A stretch of 64,000 nucleotides of DNA from Gavia stellata (lineage: Eukaryota > Chordata > Aves > Gaviiformes > Gaviidae). The stretch is from contig NC_082617.1 in assembly GCF_030936135.1 (NCBI RefSeq), positions 1,670,001 through 1,734,000 on the forward strand, given 5' to 3'. The position numbers were made by a program, and so were the translations under genes. The notes beneath the pieces are model-generated. The model searched no databases. It saw nothing but the letters and a program-made list of their open reading frames with translations, and was not told the origin of the DNA. Positions 1-25,544 of the stretch are shown in pieces (within the stretch, counting starts at the first letter, position 1; every line of letters begins with the position of its first letter).

Positions 1-58
1 GCCAGCTGGTGACGTAAGCGGAAGCGGCGGGGCGGGGACGGTGCATGGTGGGGGCACG
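1..58 (+). promoter_or_regulatory. NDOR1: Probable NDOR1 promoter edge and 5' exon
   Basis: The first bases carry a CRE/ATF-like site (TGACGTAA, 10-17) followed by an ETS-like CGGAAG (19-24) and a GC box-like GGGGCGGGG run, typical of a CpG-island housekeeping promoter. An ATG at 45 opens a 14-nt reading frame that ends at a good donor (CACG|GTGAGTG, GT at 59-60). Because the first recognisable NDOR1 coding exon begins directly after an AG (1143-1144), this stretch is the natural candidate for the upstream exon. Whether the exon is untranslated or supplies the start codon is unclear (see the NDOR1 entry). The true transcription start may lie before base 1. Confidence 0.5.
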
Positions 59-83
59 GTGAGTGCACGGTGGGTCTGGCGGC

Positions 84-162
84 GGGGCCGGAGGCGGGGG
101 TCGGGGGCTCGGGGCCGGGGCTTTGCCCCGGCCCCGAGCCCCCGACCCCCGCCTCCGGCCCC
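84..162. repeat. Perfect 38-bp GC-rich inverted repeat, 3-nt loop
   Basis: Positions 84-121 and 125-162 are exact reverse complements of each other, separated only by TTT (122-124). I checked the arms base by base and found no mismatch. Nearly every base is G or C. It lies in the putative first intron of NDOR1, 25 bp after the probable first donor. As DNA it could form a cruciform, and as RNA a very stable hairpin. A fold-back artefact of cloning or assembly is the main alternative. Confidence 0.95.
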
Positions 163-1061
163 CGGCCCCTCTTGGCCCCCGCTTGCAGAGGGCGGGTGCA
201 CCCGGAGAGGCCCCAAGCCGGGCTGGGGGCGTCCTGCCCCTCCTTCCCCGGGGGCTGTGAGGGGAGCGAGGCCTTGCACAGGGACCGACGGTCCTGATGC
301 GTGTCCCAGAGTGCTCCCGCTGGGAAAAAAAACCTCTTTTTCCTCAGGGTAAGGGGGAAATCCCCTGATGCCGCAGCCCCTCTCCGCAGGAATTGGTCCC
401 TAACGAGGCCAGTAGTGTTACCTCCTTAGGATTTTTTTTAGTTATTCTGGAAGCAGCGCACTCTGCCCACAGGGACACCGGCAGTTTGCAGCTAGGGCAT
501 TCATCTGGGTTGGATTCCCTGCAGGCTGCGATTGCTGGTAATACACTGGGCCCTTGCTGCTTGAGAGAGTGCGGTTGAGAGCAGCGTGTGTGTCTGGTCG
601 CACTTTTCTCTGCCACTGAGCTCTCGAGCTTTTCCCCCGGCCCCCTCGGGTGGGGTTTCGCAGGGCAGAGAGGTATGTTAAAACTAGAAATAGGGAAGAG
701 CTGATCCCAGGGATGTGCTGAGCCTGCAGTGGTGAGGACAGTTAAAGTGACCCCAAATGTGGATTGCTGTCCTTGGATTTCAGATTCCCAAGCCAGCCCC
801 CTTCCTTTGCCCTGACAGCAGGTACAAGGAGCGCAGCAGAGTCACTGCTGCTTCTGTGGATGGGGACACTGCAGCGAAGGGGGTGTCACTCCCACAGCAC
901 TGCCCAAGAGTGGAAAGAGAGCTCGGGAGCCTTGAATCCTGCTGCTGTCTCCAAACTATTTGACCATCCCTGTGCCTGCTGTTTGCAGTCTCAACCCCAC
1001 AAATGTCACGTGAACCTAGAGCCACCGCACTCCTTTAAAGCCTGGGTGTGCGTTGGTGTGA

Positions 1062-15045
<13,984 letters not shown>

Positions 15046-15086
15046 GCCTGGCTCCCTGCCTCCCCCTTCCCCCTGAACTCTGCCTG

Positions 15087-15092
15087 AATAAA
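15087..15092 (+). terminator. NDOR1: NDOR1 polyadenylation signal (AATAAA)
   Basis: A canonical AATAAA occurs 42 bp after the NDOR1 stop codon, implying a very short 3' UTR ending near 15110. Confidence 0.85.
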
Positions 15093-15109
15093 AGAGCCAG
15101 CAAAATGAT

Positions 15110-17079
15110 CCGCCTCTGGCATCATCCTTGGGCTGAGATTATCCCAGCCAGGGCAGGGGCCTGGCAGAGGGGGTGGATTTACCCAACCGGCCCTTCCCTG
15201 ATGGCAGCAGGGCCACAGCAGGCAGGGGGAACCCATCTCCCGGGGTGTGGGTTTGGCACGGGTAAAGCCTGGCTCCCCGTGCCCACACCCTGCCGGAGCG
15301 GAAGCGGCAAGCGGTGGGATGCTGCTGGCAGGCTCCTGCATGCGACCGAGCTGCTGTCCTGCGTGCTCCAGCTCCCGGGGTCCCTGTGCTGGGTGAGCAG
15401 CACCCATGGGCATTGCTAGAGCTACGGCGTTGGCAGCGGCCGTTGCTTGTGGTAGGACCGAGAGGAAGTGAGCTGTTGCATGGGAGTCTCTCCACCCTGG
15501 CATTAGTCAGCGGCAGCAGCACTTGCTGCAGAAGGCTGCCTTGACAGACCTGTTCCCCCTGTCTCCAGGGGCTGAGGCCAACAGGAATGGGCACAGGAGG
15601 AAGCTTCCATTCCTCTGTCTCCGCTGTCAGTTTGTCTTCCTGAGCCTGCTTGATGCAGAGGTCTGAGCTCTGCAAGTGCCAGTTCCCATTGAATTATTCC
15701 CTGAGTGCCTGCTCTGCTGGACCCGTCCTCCACCCCATCCTGGGAGCTGCTTCCACCTGGGGCCAGGCGAGCTGGCAGCCTCCAGCCCTTTCCCTGGCAG
15801 CCTCAGGGCTGTGTGCCCCCCTGGCCCTGCCCGTGCCTCAGTGGGGCCAGTGTCGCCACCTTCCTCCCCCAGTTCAGTGAACTCGGTGCCACCATGTAAA
15901 TAGCAATTAGGGCCCAGGGCATGAATCAGCCAGGGACAGTCCCTGGGAAGCTGGCTGGGACAGGAAGGGACAGCGGTGCCACACCACGCTCGTGACCCAG
16001 CCACCCTCCCACTTGCAGATCGTGGGGTCCTGCATGGGCAAGTAGCGCCCCAAGGCATTGTTTGAGCTACTGCACCATGGAAACAGGGTGCTTTTCGGGT
16101 CTCCACCCCGCTCCTTTGCCAGCGCTGCCTTGCTGCAAGGAGCTGTTGCACTTGCAGACCCAAGCTGGGCTGGGTGTCCCCATGCCTCGGGGACAGCCAG
16201 GGGGCCAGTGTGGAGCTGCTGCTTAACAGTCATCACACTGGTGACACCGTCCCCTTGCATGGGGCAGTATCCAGGCTGTGCTCTTCCTTCCAGGCCCTGA
16301 AAGCTTTCGGGGCACAGCAAAGAGAGGTGGCCCAGCGCAGGGACCAAGCCAGGGCACAGGGATGAGCTGGGTGGCTGGACTGGGGCAGCGCAGGGCCCAT
16401 GTTGCCGTGCCCCACAGGCAGTGGTGTGGGGAGCGCTGGCCACAGAGGTGGCTCCATTTTTGCTGGGTGAGGAGAAGAGGCGGCCGTGGGCCCAGCTCCT
16501 CCCCAGCTCCCGCGGGAGCTGATTGGCGCAGGCATGGCTGCCTGCCCCGGGCTGCCTGCATTTGAGCCGCTTCCAGAAGCTGACAAACCAGACTGGTTAG
16601 AGCCAGGCTCGGCCCCAGCCCTGCCTGGCCCACGGCAGGCAGCAGCTGCCTGCACGGGTGTCTGCCACACCTGCACCCCTTGCTGGCACAGCGGGAGCGC
16701 CTGGCAGCACCCAGCTCGTAGCCCTCTCCTTCGGACTGTGGTGGGTCAGTACTGCATCGGCGCTGGGGAGGAGGAGGAGGAAGAGGAGGAGGAAGTGGCT
16801 GTTGGATGCTTACAGCGATGCCCTTCTTGGGGTGGCCTATCGGTGAGGGTGATGGGGATGCACTGCGCTTCGGGGGCTCCTGACCCATCGGTCTGGGAGG
16901 GCACCCCAAACTGTGCCGGAGGGATGATGGGACTCTGTGCGGACGCCGCTGCCTTTAAACCCTTCTGGCAGCCGTGCTGAAGGCCACCTACCCTGGAGCA
17001 GCACCCACATCCCACACCCAGCCCCAAGGGGACTCGGGGGGTGGCGGGTGAGGGGGGCAGCTGTGGAGCTGTCGCCTCC
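15110..17079. other. Intergenic / 5' region of the RING-TM gene
   Basis: No coding exon is recognised between NDOR1 and the RING/membrane gene. A short purine tract of GAG/GAA triplets lies at 16768-16796. Promoter and possible 5' untranslated exon of the downstream gene must lie here, but I cannot place them. Confidence 0.5.
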
Positions 17080-18060
17080 ATGGAGCTGGCAGTGAGCGAG
17101 GAGGCAGAGTCTGGCCCGCAGCCGGTGCAGGCAGCCGGTGGGGAAGGCTGTGCCAGGCAGCTGGGTGAGAGCGAGACCGTGGGGTTGGGGGGCCCTGGGG
17201 AGCCACTCCAGCTCTGCAGAGAGGTGTCCACCGCTGCCTGGGGACGCTGGAACCTGCCGCCGGCAGAGAACGCAACGGAGCCGCTCCTGCCTGGGCGTGA
17301 TGAGCCACCTGCCCATGGTGCCTCCCTGCCTGCGGGGCAGGACCCTCCTGCTGCTGCTGTCAGCAGCCCCATCCTGCCCTGCGGGGAGAGCCCAGTGCTG
17401 CGGCGGGGGTCACCCAGCCTGGAAAGCCCCTCCAGCTCCATCCTGAGCCTCTCTGGTGAGGAAGAGGAGATATCGAGTGACGAGGTGGCAGCAGCAGCAG
17501 AGCCATGCCACATGCTGGCGGGCAGCGAGGACGAGTGCCCCATCTGCACGGAGCCCTACGACGACCAGCGGCACAAACCGGCCCTGCTCAACTGCAACCA
17601 CGGGCTGTGCCGCGCCTGCCTGCGCGCCATCATGGACACGGCCGCCGGCAGCGAGTTCGGCCGTGTGCGCTGCCCCATCTGCCGCCAGAAGACGCCTATG
17701 CTGGAATGGGAGATCTGCAAGCTGCAAGAGGAGCTGCTCCTGCTGCATGCCCAGCCTGGCTCCCCTGGTGCAGTGGCCACCCCCCGGCCCCCCACCCTGC
17801 CACCCCGGCGCCCGGGCCTCGCGGGCGCCCTTGAGCATCGCTTCCAGGTGCGCTTCCACACCAGCCGCATGTTTGGGTGCCTGCCGTGCATCCGCTACCC
17901 GCTCTGCCTCATCCGCGGCCTGGGGCGGCTGGAGCATCGCTGCCGCTGCTGCTACCTCCTGGTGCTGGCGCTGCTGCTGGCGGCTGAGATGCTCAGCCTG
18001 CTCCTCATCTTCCTCCCTATCGTTCTGATGGTGCTGCTTTTCCTCATCCTCGATAAATAG
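17080..18060 (+). CDS. RING finger protein with C-terminal membrane anchor (not named)
   Basis: One uninterrupted frame of 326 codons. Residues 1-150 are a low-complexity, acidic and Ser/Pro-rich leader, including an EEEEISSDE stretch. Residues 153-201 form a C3HC4 RING: CPIC, then CNHGLCRAC, then CPIC, with the His and all Cys present. A Cys-rich juxtamembrane segment (FGCLPCIRYPLC) follows, then about 33 nearly all-hydrophobic residues to the C-terminal LDK, enough for one long or two short membrane spans. The RING-then-tail-anchor layout resembles RNF182, RNF152, RNF222 and RNF223, so a membrane-bound E3 ubiquitin ligase is the likely role, but I could not match it to a named orthologue and do not recall a gene at this place in human 9q34.3. 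ATG 17080 was chosen as the first Met of the open frame (G at +4). It lies 2.0 kb after NDOR1 on the same strand. No close AATAAA was spotted downstream. Confidence 0.85.
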   Translation: MELAVSEEAESGPQPVQAAGGEGCARQLGESETVGLGGPGEPLQLCREVSTAAWGRWNLPPAENATEPLLPGRDEPPAHGASLPAGQDPPAAAVSSPILPCGESPVLRRGSPSLESPSSSILSLSGEEEEISSDEVAAAAEPCHMLAGSEDECPICTEPYDDQRHKPALLNCNHGLCRACLRAIMDTAAGSEFGRVRCPICRQKTPMLEWEICKLQEELLLLHAQPGSPGAVATPRPPTLPPRRPGLAGALEHRFQVRFHTSRMFGCLPCIRYPLCLIRGLGRLEHRCRCCYLLVLALLLAAEMLSLLLIFLPIVLMVLLFLILDK

Positions 18061-20400
18061 CACTGGGTTTGTGCCTCCAGGCTGGGCCATGCATGGGGAG
18101 AGGAGCCCTGCTCCCGCTTTGCCCCTGGGGCTGATGCTGGGTGGTGATGCCAGCCTGGGAACAAGCCTGCAAACCCAGGCGCCCAGGGTGCCCGGAGCTG
18201 CCGGTGAGCCCAGGGCGGGTGAGGCAGCCGAAGAGTTAGAGGAGGCAGCCAAGGGAGGCGACCCCAGAGCTGGGCATCGCCTGCGTCCCACTGGGCACCG
18301 GGTGACACATCACTGCAGCAGCAAAGAGGCGGATGGAGTTGGGAGCCCTTCCTGCACCGGGCGCGCGTCCCTGTCACGGGGCCGAGAACCGGAGGGGCTC
18401 TGCGGGCAGAGCAGGGCTGTGCCGGGGGCTGAGCTGCCCATGTCCGGGACAGATGGACTGGGGTTCCTCAGCACGGACTGGAAATACAGCTTGCATTTGT
18501 ACCGCAGCAGTGTCCAGCTGAGTTCAGTGTTTGGTCTGGGCTGAGCGTGTCCCCTTGGGGCCCAACAGTGATACAAGGAGGGGACAGGGGCAGCCGCTGG
18601 TCCCCAGACACCCTGGGAAAAGGTGCCTGCCCCCACCGTGGCACCTCCCAGCCCTGGCCGAGCGGTACCAGCCTGTGCTCGTGCCTTGCCCTGCATGGAG
18701 ATAAGAAAGCAAACAGCTCTGTCCCCATGGCCTGGCTCCGGCCGCGGCAAGCAGGACCAGAAGACAGGGCTCCGAGTGCCCGAGGACAGGCAGGTTGGGC
18801 CCCAGCCGGGCACTGCAGGCGGAGGAGCCCGTGGGAAGCACAGCACCGGGGCTATGCCCACACAGGACCTGCCCACGTCTGCGGCCGGCAGGAATATCTC
18901 AGCAGCGAGCAGGATGTGGCCTCTGCTCCTTACCTGGCAGCCGGCCTCACGCAGGGGCTGTGTCCCAGCCAGGCGCAATGCCCCGCTCCCCAGGACCTCC
19001 CTGGGGCGATGCCCGGGCCATGGCATGGCTCCTCTGCACCCTTGCTCCCTACCACACTGCAGGGCACAGGGCTGGCAGCCACTTATCGGGGACACCCGTA
19101 CCCCGAGGGGACAGTTCCAGGCTTTCAGCCACCTTTGGGCTGGATGGGTGGGTGGCAGGGAGGTGGCAGGTCCCCATGACCTGCTCAGGATCCCATCGGG
19201 CAGGTCAGTCTCCCGTGGTGCTGGCACCAATCTTCGCAACCTGGGATGTGCTGCTCCTTACTTATCACTGCCAGGCTCCTCTCGGTGCCCTGCCAAAGCT
19301 CTACGCAGACCCCGTGCCAAATCGCCCCCCTGTGCTGTCACCCCTCTGCATCCCCACCCTGCCCATCTCTGCCAAGGGGCTGGCTGACACCGCTGTGCCC
19401 TGTCCTCCTGCCTGGCCACGCCGGGGTTGTGCAACCAGCCACATGTCCTGGCTTCGGCTTCGCCCTTCTCCCCCGGAAACGCGCTGCGGGCACCTCCCCA
19501 GGGCTGCGGCTGTGGGGGGCCATGGGGTACCACCACCCACCTACGAAGGGAGCCAGATCGGTGGGGTGCGAATGAATGCTCCCCTGCCCGCACAGCCCTG
19601 CAGGAAACCTGTGCCCTTGTGCCCCCGTGGGCTTCGCCAGGGCAGTCGGGCTACTCTCAGCATCGGCGCTGCCGTGCTTTGCTCTGGCAAAACGCCAAGG
19701 TGTGGGAGGCAGTGGCAGGAGCAGGGTGCCCCAAAACAGGTCAGGCTGGGAGGCAGAGGCAGGCGGGTCCCCCCCGGCCCCCGTCGCACTGAGGAATATT
19801 TATTTATACCAAGTGGAGCAGCTCCATCAGGAGAAGCGCCGGCTCGGCCCCAGCTGGGGACATTTTTGGCTAGATGGGGCCTGTGGGGAGATGGGGTGGC
19901 TCAGACACCCGGGGGGGCCCTGCCACTGTGTGGAAGGCTGGCATGTGTCCCTGCTCTACATTACCTGGGGGGTATAATGGGCTTTTGGGCAAACCAGGCC
20001 AGAGCCATCCCCATGGGGACACAATGGAGCACGATGCACCCTCCAGCACGTCCGCGCTCCCCTCGCCGGGCTGCTGGCACCTCTGGGTGCTGAAAGCTGG
20101 AGAAGGGCACCTAAATACCCCCGGCGAGGGGATCCCTAGGGGGGCTGCGGTGCGGGACCAACCCCATGGGTGATGCAGAGCCTGGCAGCGCCGGCCACGG
20201 TGCCCCGGCGTGCAGGCAGGGCTGGCCCGCAGGAGCCTGGCTGCAACGTCCGCTCGCAAGGACTGGGTTATATTTAGCGTGCCAAGATAGCAGCAAGTGG
20301 CACCGCGGGTGCGCTGCAGCACAGCGAGCTGGGCCCGGGGGCGGCATGCCGAGGGCCATGGGACACTGCGGCAGGGCTCCGGCTGCGGGGCACCATCCCC
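18061..20400. other. Intergenic stretch, probably including RING-TM 3' UTR
   Basis: GC-rich sequence with several long open frames that show biased composition and no family signature. I treat them as chance frames. The 3' end of the upstream RING gene is undefined. Confidence 0.45.
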
Positions 20401-20404
20401 CGGC

Positions 20405-20870
20405 ACAGCCCCCCCCCCAAGCCCCCCACACAGCCCCACACATGCAGCCTCTGATCCCTTGCAGTCCCCTTGCACCCCCACTAAGCACCACATCCCCCCC
20501 CCCAGCAGCCACATCCCCCCAGTCTCCCCATGTACACCCCTCTGCAGCACCCAGCACCCTCCTACAGCCCCCGCAGCCCCTCCATGCACCCCAGTCTCAC
20601 CATGTACACCCCCATGCAGCCCTCATCCACCTTCTCACCAGCCTCCCGGCTCCCCTTTGCTGCCCCCCATTGCCCCATTGCAGCCCCTCAACCCCTCTCC
20701 CCCCCAAGCACTCCAGCACAGCCCCCCCAAACCCACCTCATCTCCCCCTACCCTCCTCGCAGCCCTCCCTGTCCCCTCCCACAAGCCCCTGCCACCCCAT
20801 TGCACCCCAAATGCTTCACTGTATCTCCCAGCTGCTCACCCCAGGAGGGTGACATGGTGTCCCTAGACCG
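20405..20870 (+). repeat. C-rich degenerate tandem repeat
   Basis: About 460 bp made mainly of CCC runs with short A/T interruptions. One identifiable longer unit recurs: 'cagtctccccatgtacaccc' near 20519 and a near copy at about 20590. All three forward frames stay open for long distances because of the composition, giving Pro/Ser/His-rich peptides that are not credible proteins. The complementary strand is G-run rich and quadruplex-prone. Confidence 0.6.
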
Positions 20871-20879
20871 GTGACATGG

Positions 20880-23800
20880 CTGTCCCCATCCCCGCAAGGA
20901 CCTGCCCACTCGGGGCTCTGCGGGGCCTTTATCTCTCTCCTGGTTTCTCCTGCTGAAGCCTGGCATGTGTCCCCACCTGGGTCCCCAGCCATGCCTGGGT
21001 GGCAGTGAGGACATTGGCAGCACAGCCAGCCTCAGGCATGCACCGAGTGTGCCCGGTCTCACCTGCCCAGGCAGGCAAGGGCTGGGGATCGGGGGTCAGG
21101 GGGTTGGGGTGTCAGGGACCCCATCCAGCTCTGGTCAGAGCCATCCCCACCCCTTGCGCACCACAACCAGCAGCAGCATCTCCCCTTCCCTGCTCAGCCC
21201 CCACGCCGGGGACATGCCAGCACTGTCCCCATCCTGCACTGGTGAGAGCAAGGCTGGAGGGACAGCGGCCAGGAGGCCAGTAGGAAAGCGGTGAAGCACT
21301 GGGAGCAAGTCCCACGCCAGAATCCGGCCTTAAAGGTGGAGCCAAGGAGTGAGCAGGAGTGGTGCCCATGCCTGCGGGCAGCGCTCATCTGGATTTAACC
21401 CCGAGAAAGCTCCCAAGCGCAGCAGTCCCTCCCTGCCTGTGGGCCAGCGCTGCCCTGGGGACCTGTCACAGCCTCGCGGGCTCCATGCCACAACCAGTTA
21501 TCTTCTCATCGTGGGGTTGCACCTCGTTGTGAAAGCCAGGCGCTGGCAGAGGCCGTTGCGAGCAGCTTCCTCTCCACTGAAACGGCCGTTTTGGGTGCGT
21601 GACCGCCCCGGTTTGAGGTTTCGAGGCTGCGTGTCCCCAAGGAGCGCACAGCCCTGAGGTTCTGTCACCTCCTTCCCAGCCTGGCACTGCGCTGCCATGT
21701 AGCCCAGTGCAGCCTTTGCCCCCTCAGCTGTGCTGGGGCCAGATCCTCCCCCACTCTGCACCAACGGGGAACTGGTTCTGTTGTGCAATCTCCCGGCAGG
21801 ATGGGGACCACACGCATGGGGACCGGCCTCCGCGCTGCCCGGGGCTGCCCACCCATCACCAGCAGGAGCTCAGAGCTGGTCCCAGCCCGGCGCGACCCCG
21901 GCACCAACCAGCCGGGCTGCGGGAGACAGTTTTGGGAAGAACAGCTGGGAAACATCATCTCCTGAACATGTGCCAAAGGCTGGCCCCAAACCAACGGACA
22001 GCTGCCTGTTCCTGGCCCTTCCCACATCTAAAACGAGGGTGTTTGAGCAAGGGTCATCCCCAAGAGCCATTTAACCCCCCAAGTCCCCTCTCCCACCATA
22101 GGCCAGCCTGGACACCGGGAGAGCCCAGAACTTTATTCCAGCCCGGGACGGACATTACATCAACCAGGAGATTTTAAAACCAGCTCACCTGGGAACTTCT
22201 GTGAGCATCTTTGCTCACATGTGGCAAAACTGGCTCCCACAACAACGTCCTGGCCACGTTTAAGCAGCCGGTGGGACTTGGAGCACTTTGAAAACCCAGC
22301 TTGGAGCCACAAAGCTCGGTGTGGCCACGGCAGCCATGGGAGTGTTTCAGGGCTTGGGATGCCAGGGTGACTTTGAAAGACTTTTAATTCACCTGCAACC
22401 GTGACACGAGGGCTAGCACTGCCCCGCCGTCGCCGTCCCCCCGCGCAGCACATCCCGGCCCCTCTTCCAGTGAGCGCTTGTTCGAGGTTAATAGGGCTGG
22501 AGAAATGGGCTGTCGCCCAGCACTTACTCCTGAAAGGCCCCATTTCTTTCTTAATTGCAACTCAAAATCAAATTAGCGGTTTTAAATTTACTCTGTGCCC
22601 AAGAGGTACTGTGGTGGTGGGGAGGACACGCTGTACCCTTCATCCTTACGTAATAAAAAGGGCAAATTCTTGCTTTGAGGGCAAAAACGCTGCCACCTCT
22701 GCCCTAGCTGGCCCATTGCTTCGGTGTCTTTGGGGCCCCGCAGATGGAGATGCTCATCCTAGATTTGGGATGAGCCTTTGGGGCGATGGAGATGCACATC
22801 CTGGATTTGGGGCTCTCCCAGCTTCCCTGAGCAGCCACATCATCGGGCTCACCAGGGAGATGCTGTGACAGCCAGAAGCCCCCGGCACTGCTGTCAGGGC
22901 TGCGTGTGCCCCTCAAAACCGAGGATGGCGGAGATGCAGGTGCAGGGCCAGGGAGCGAGGTCGTGGCCACGGCGCGCTCAGGGCTGGGAATGGCACCGGC
23001 TGCATTATTGATGCTGTAATTCAGTACCCATGGACTGGGAGGTGGTTTCGTTTTCTGGGGATAGAACTCCCCCGGGGGGGAGACTGGAAGCCAAGGACAA
23101 GGGGTCTGCAGCCACCCTGCACCCCCCGGGGGTGAGGGCTCCCCCCGGGACTCTGCCCTGAGCTGGGGACGTGGCAGTGCTTTGGAAGCAGCTGCTCCAC
23201 AGTGACCCATAGCAGAGGGTAGAGACAGCCGCTGCTCCGAGAAAGGAAATTCGGGGGCCAGCACTGGGCCAGTGGGGCTGTGCGTGCGCAGAAAACTCAG
23301 TGTGTGCACACACACGCACCCTCCACTGTGCACACGCACGTGCACCCGCCAGCCTGCGTGCACAGCTCACATCCCTAGGAACCGCGCTGCCCCGGGAGCA
23401 TCCTCCCAGCTGCTTCTGCTGCAAATTTCTGCCTCTCGCAACTGGAGAGTTGCCATGATGGTGACCCCAGGGTCCATTTGGTGCAGGCAGTGGGTGATCT
23501 CCACCAATGCCATTTGCCGGTGCTGCTGGGTGCACGTTGGGCCCCGGGGCAGTCCCTGCATGCAGCTGGGGATGGTGCAGAGAGGCCGTGAGCATGGCAG
23601 GACCCGTGGGTGCATCCCCCTCACTGGAGCAGGGCAGGGGAACCCAGCGGTGCCCATGTCCCTGCCCGGCTCCCTTCGCCAGTGGGTGCCACCTGGGCCA
23701 GGCTGGCAAATCCTCCCTCCAGTATACCACGTCACTCAGGGAGGAACAGGACATCCAACGGGCATTTAAGAGCCCTTGATGTGGCTGGAGATCGCTTGCC

Positions 23801-24050
23801 AAGGTGGGCAGGGTACCCCACGGTGCCCAGGCACATGTGGTGGGACCAGGGACTGGGCAGGGAGGGGGACAACTGCATCAGAGCCAACAGCCAGGTCGGA
23901 GGAGGTGTCAGTCCAGGGGAAAGCCTTCCTGTGGGTATCTCCCTGCCAGCTTACCCCACGGACTGAGTGGGGCCAGGGCACAGCATCCCGGCTGGTCTGC
24001 AGCCCCATTCCTGCCCGCAGCGACGCACCCCGAGACACCAGCTCACCGCT
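20880..24050. other. Intergenic stretch between RING-TM gene and RNF208 3' end
   Basis: No gene recognised. AATAAA occurs on + at 22652-22657 and on - at 22132-22137 (TTTATT on +). Either could end an unseen transcript, but neither is tied to a coding region here. A short CA/GT-rich tract lies near 23298-23365. Confidence 0.4.
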
Positions 24051-24065
24051 CGTTCCAATATAATC

Positions 24066-24071
24066 TTTATT
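24066..24071 (-). terminator. RNF208: RNF208 distal polyadenylation signal
   Basis: TTTATT on + is AATAAA on the minus strand, about 1.47 kb after the RNF208 stop, making a plausible end for a long 3' UTR. Confidence 0.65.
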
Positions 24072-24453
24072 GGGGAGACTGATGGGGGTTAGAACAAGGC
24101 TGGGTATAAAACATGATCATCGTCACAACCAGCAGCGGGAGGCATTGGCAGAGCAACACAGAAACAGTATTGGCCCCTGTTCTCCGCCGGCAGCGGGGTG
24201 GTACCCAGGGCTGTGCCGGCAGCATCACCTGCTCCCTCGAGGCGGGCAGGGGGGGACGGCTCGGCCCCTCTCCCTGGATGGATGCTGGGCTTCGCCCAGT
24301 GCCGGGGGCTGCTCTTTCCTCCAGGCTGCGGGGCTCTGTGGGGCCCCTCAGCCCCAGTGCCCTGGGACTGGGCAGCGTGTGCCCCTGGTGCCGCGGCTAT
24401 GCCGAGTTGTGATGCTCAGCCCCGTGGGAGCACCCGCAAATTATGGCTTTTTC

Positions 24454-24473
24454 TTTATTTTTTTATGTTTATT
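24454..24473 (-). terminator. RNF208: Possible proximal RNF208 polyadenylation signals in an A-rich tract
   Basis: Two AATAAA hexamers on the minus strand (24454-24459 and 24468-24473 as TTTATT on +) lie in a tract of A runs (minus sense, about 24445-24490). They could mark an alternative end of the RNF208 mRNA, though A-rich genomic sequence also misprimes in cDNA libraries. Confidence 0.35.
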
Positions 24474-25544
24474 TTTTTGCTTTTTTTGGCAGCAAACTTA
24501 CCCCTCCAGGTGCCCTGGAGAAAGCAAGACTGTGCACAGGGGGCTGCTGCCCTGCCAGCCCCTCTGCACAGGGGTCAGAGCAGAGGTGCTGCTCCAGGGA
24601 AGGGACTGTGGCCAGGAGCCAGACTTGTGCCCCCCTCCCCAGCCCAATCCCCTCACTGGAGCCAGCAATTTGGGGTACTGGACCCCGCGCCACCGCCTCG
24701 AGCCATCCCACGGGGCACTGGTGCAGAGCCCTGGGCGAAGCAGCAGAGAACGGGCACAGCTCAATGCCTTTGTGAACACATAGCGGCCTGGGACGGTGTG
24801 GCTGGGGACAGATGGGGAAAAAACAAGAATCCTCCAAAATGAGGATAAAGTGGAGCTTTCCTCAAGGGCCTGCGGAGGAAACGGGCCGCGTGTCTGCTCG
24901 CAACCGAGGGGCCGGTGCGGCGGCTTGGCGTGGCTACAATGACTCGGGTGCATGGCGGCTTGGCCACTGAGATGAAAGCTTTGGCAAATAACTTACAGAG
25001 AAGGAGGGGGGGGGGGCAGCCGGGGACCTGTCCTCGCCTCCCGTGCCAGGCCGGTGACCTAGTGCGGCACCGGGCACGTCCAGGGCTCCTCGTGCTGCCG
25101 CCGGTGGCCGTGGGGTGATGGAGAGGGTGTCGCTCTGGCTGGGACCCAGCGTCCACTCTCGGGAGCCGTGGGGAGAGAGGAGGGAGAAGGCACCCGGGGA
25201 AGGAGCGGGATGAGATGCTCGATGCACAGCAGGGGCACCTGCCGCAGGACCGGGGGGAACCGGAGCCCCTGGATGTGCTGGTAGATGTGCTCCCCATCCC
25301 AGTGTCCCTTTCCCCAGCCACCACCGGGGTGTAGGGGGCTGCCACCAAGTCCCAGCATCCCCATTGCCACCCACCAGTGCCAGCGACGACGCCGGTCCCA
25401 TGTCCTTGGCTGCGGCAAGGATCAGAGCATTCCCAGGCTGTGTCATGGGCAAAGAAGGGACTGGGGACCGGCCGCGGCGCAGCGCCGTCCTCTCCCACCC
25501 GCCGGCCACCCTGCTGCCGGGAGGTGCGGGCAGGGGCGCGGGGC

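Noticed and set aside
17410-18291. 293-codon reverse frame antisense to the RING-TM gene
   Set aside because: It mirrors the GC-rich coding strand, and the forward frame has a full RING domain.
18795-20093. 432-codon forward frame after the RING-TM gene
   Set aside because: Pro/Arg/Ser-rich low-complexity translation with no recognisable domain; likely a GC-driven chance frame.
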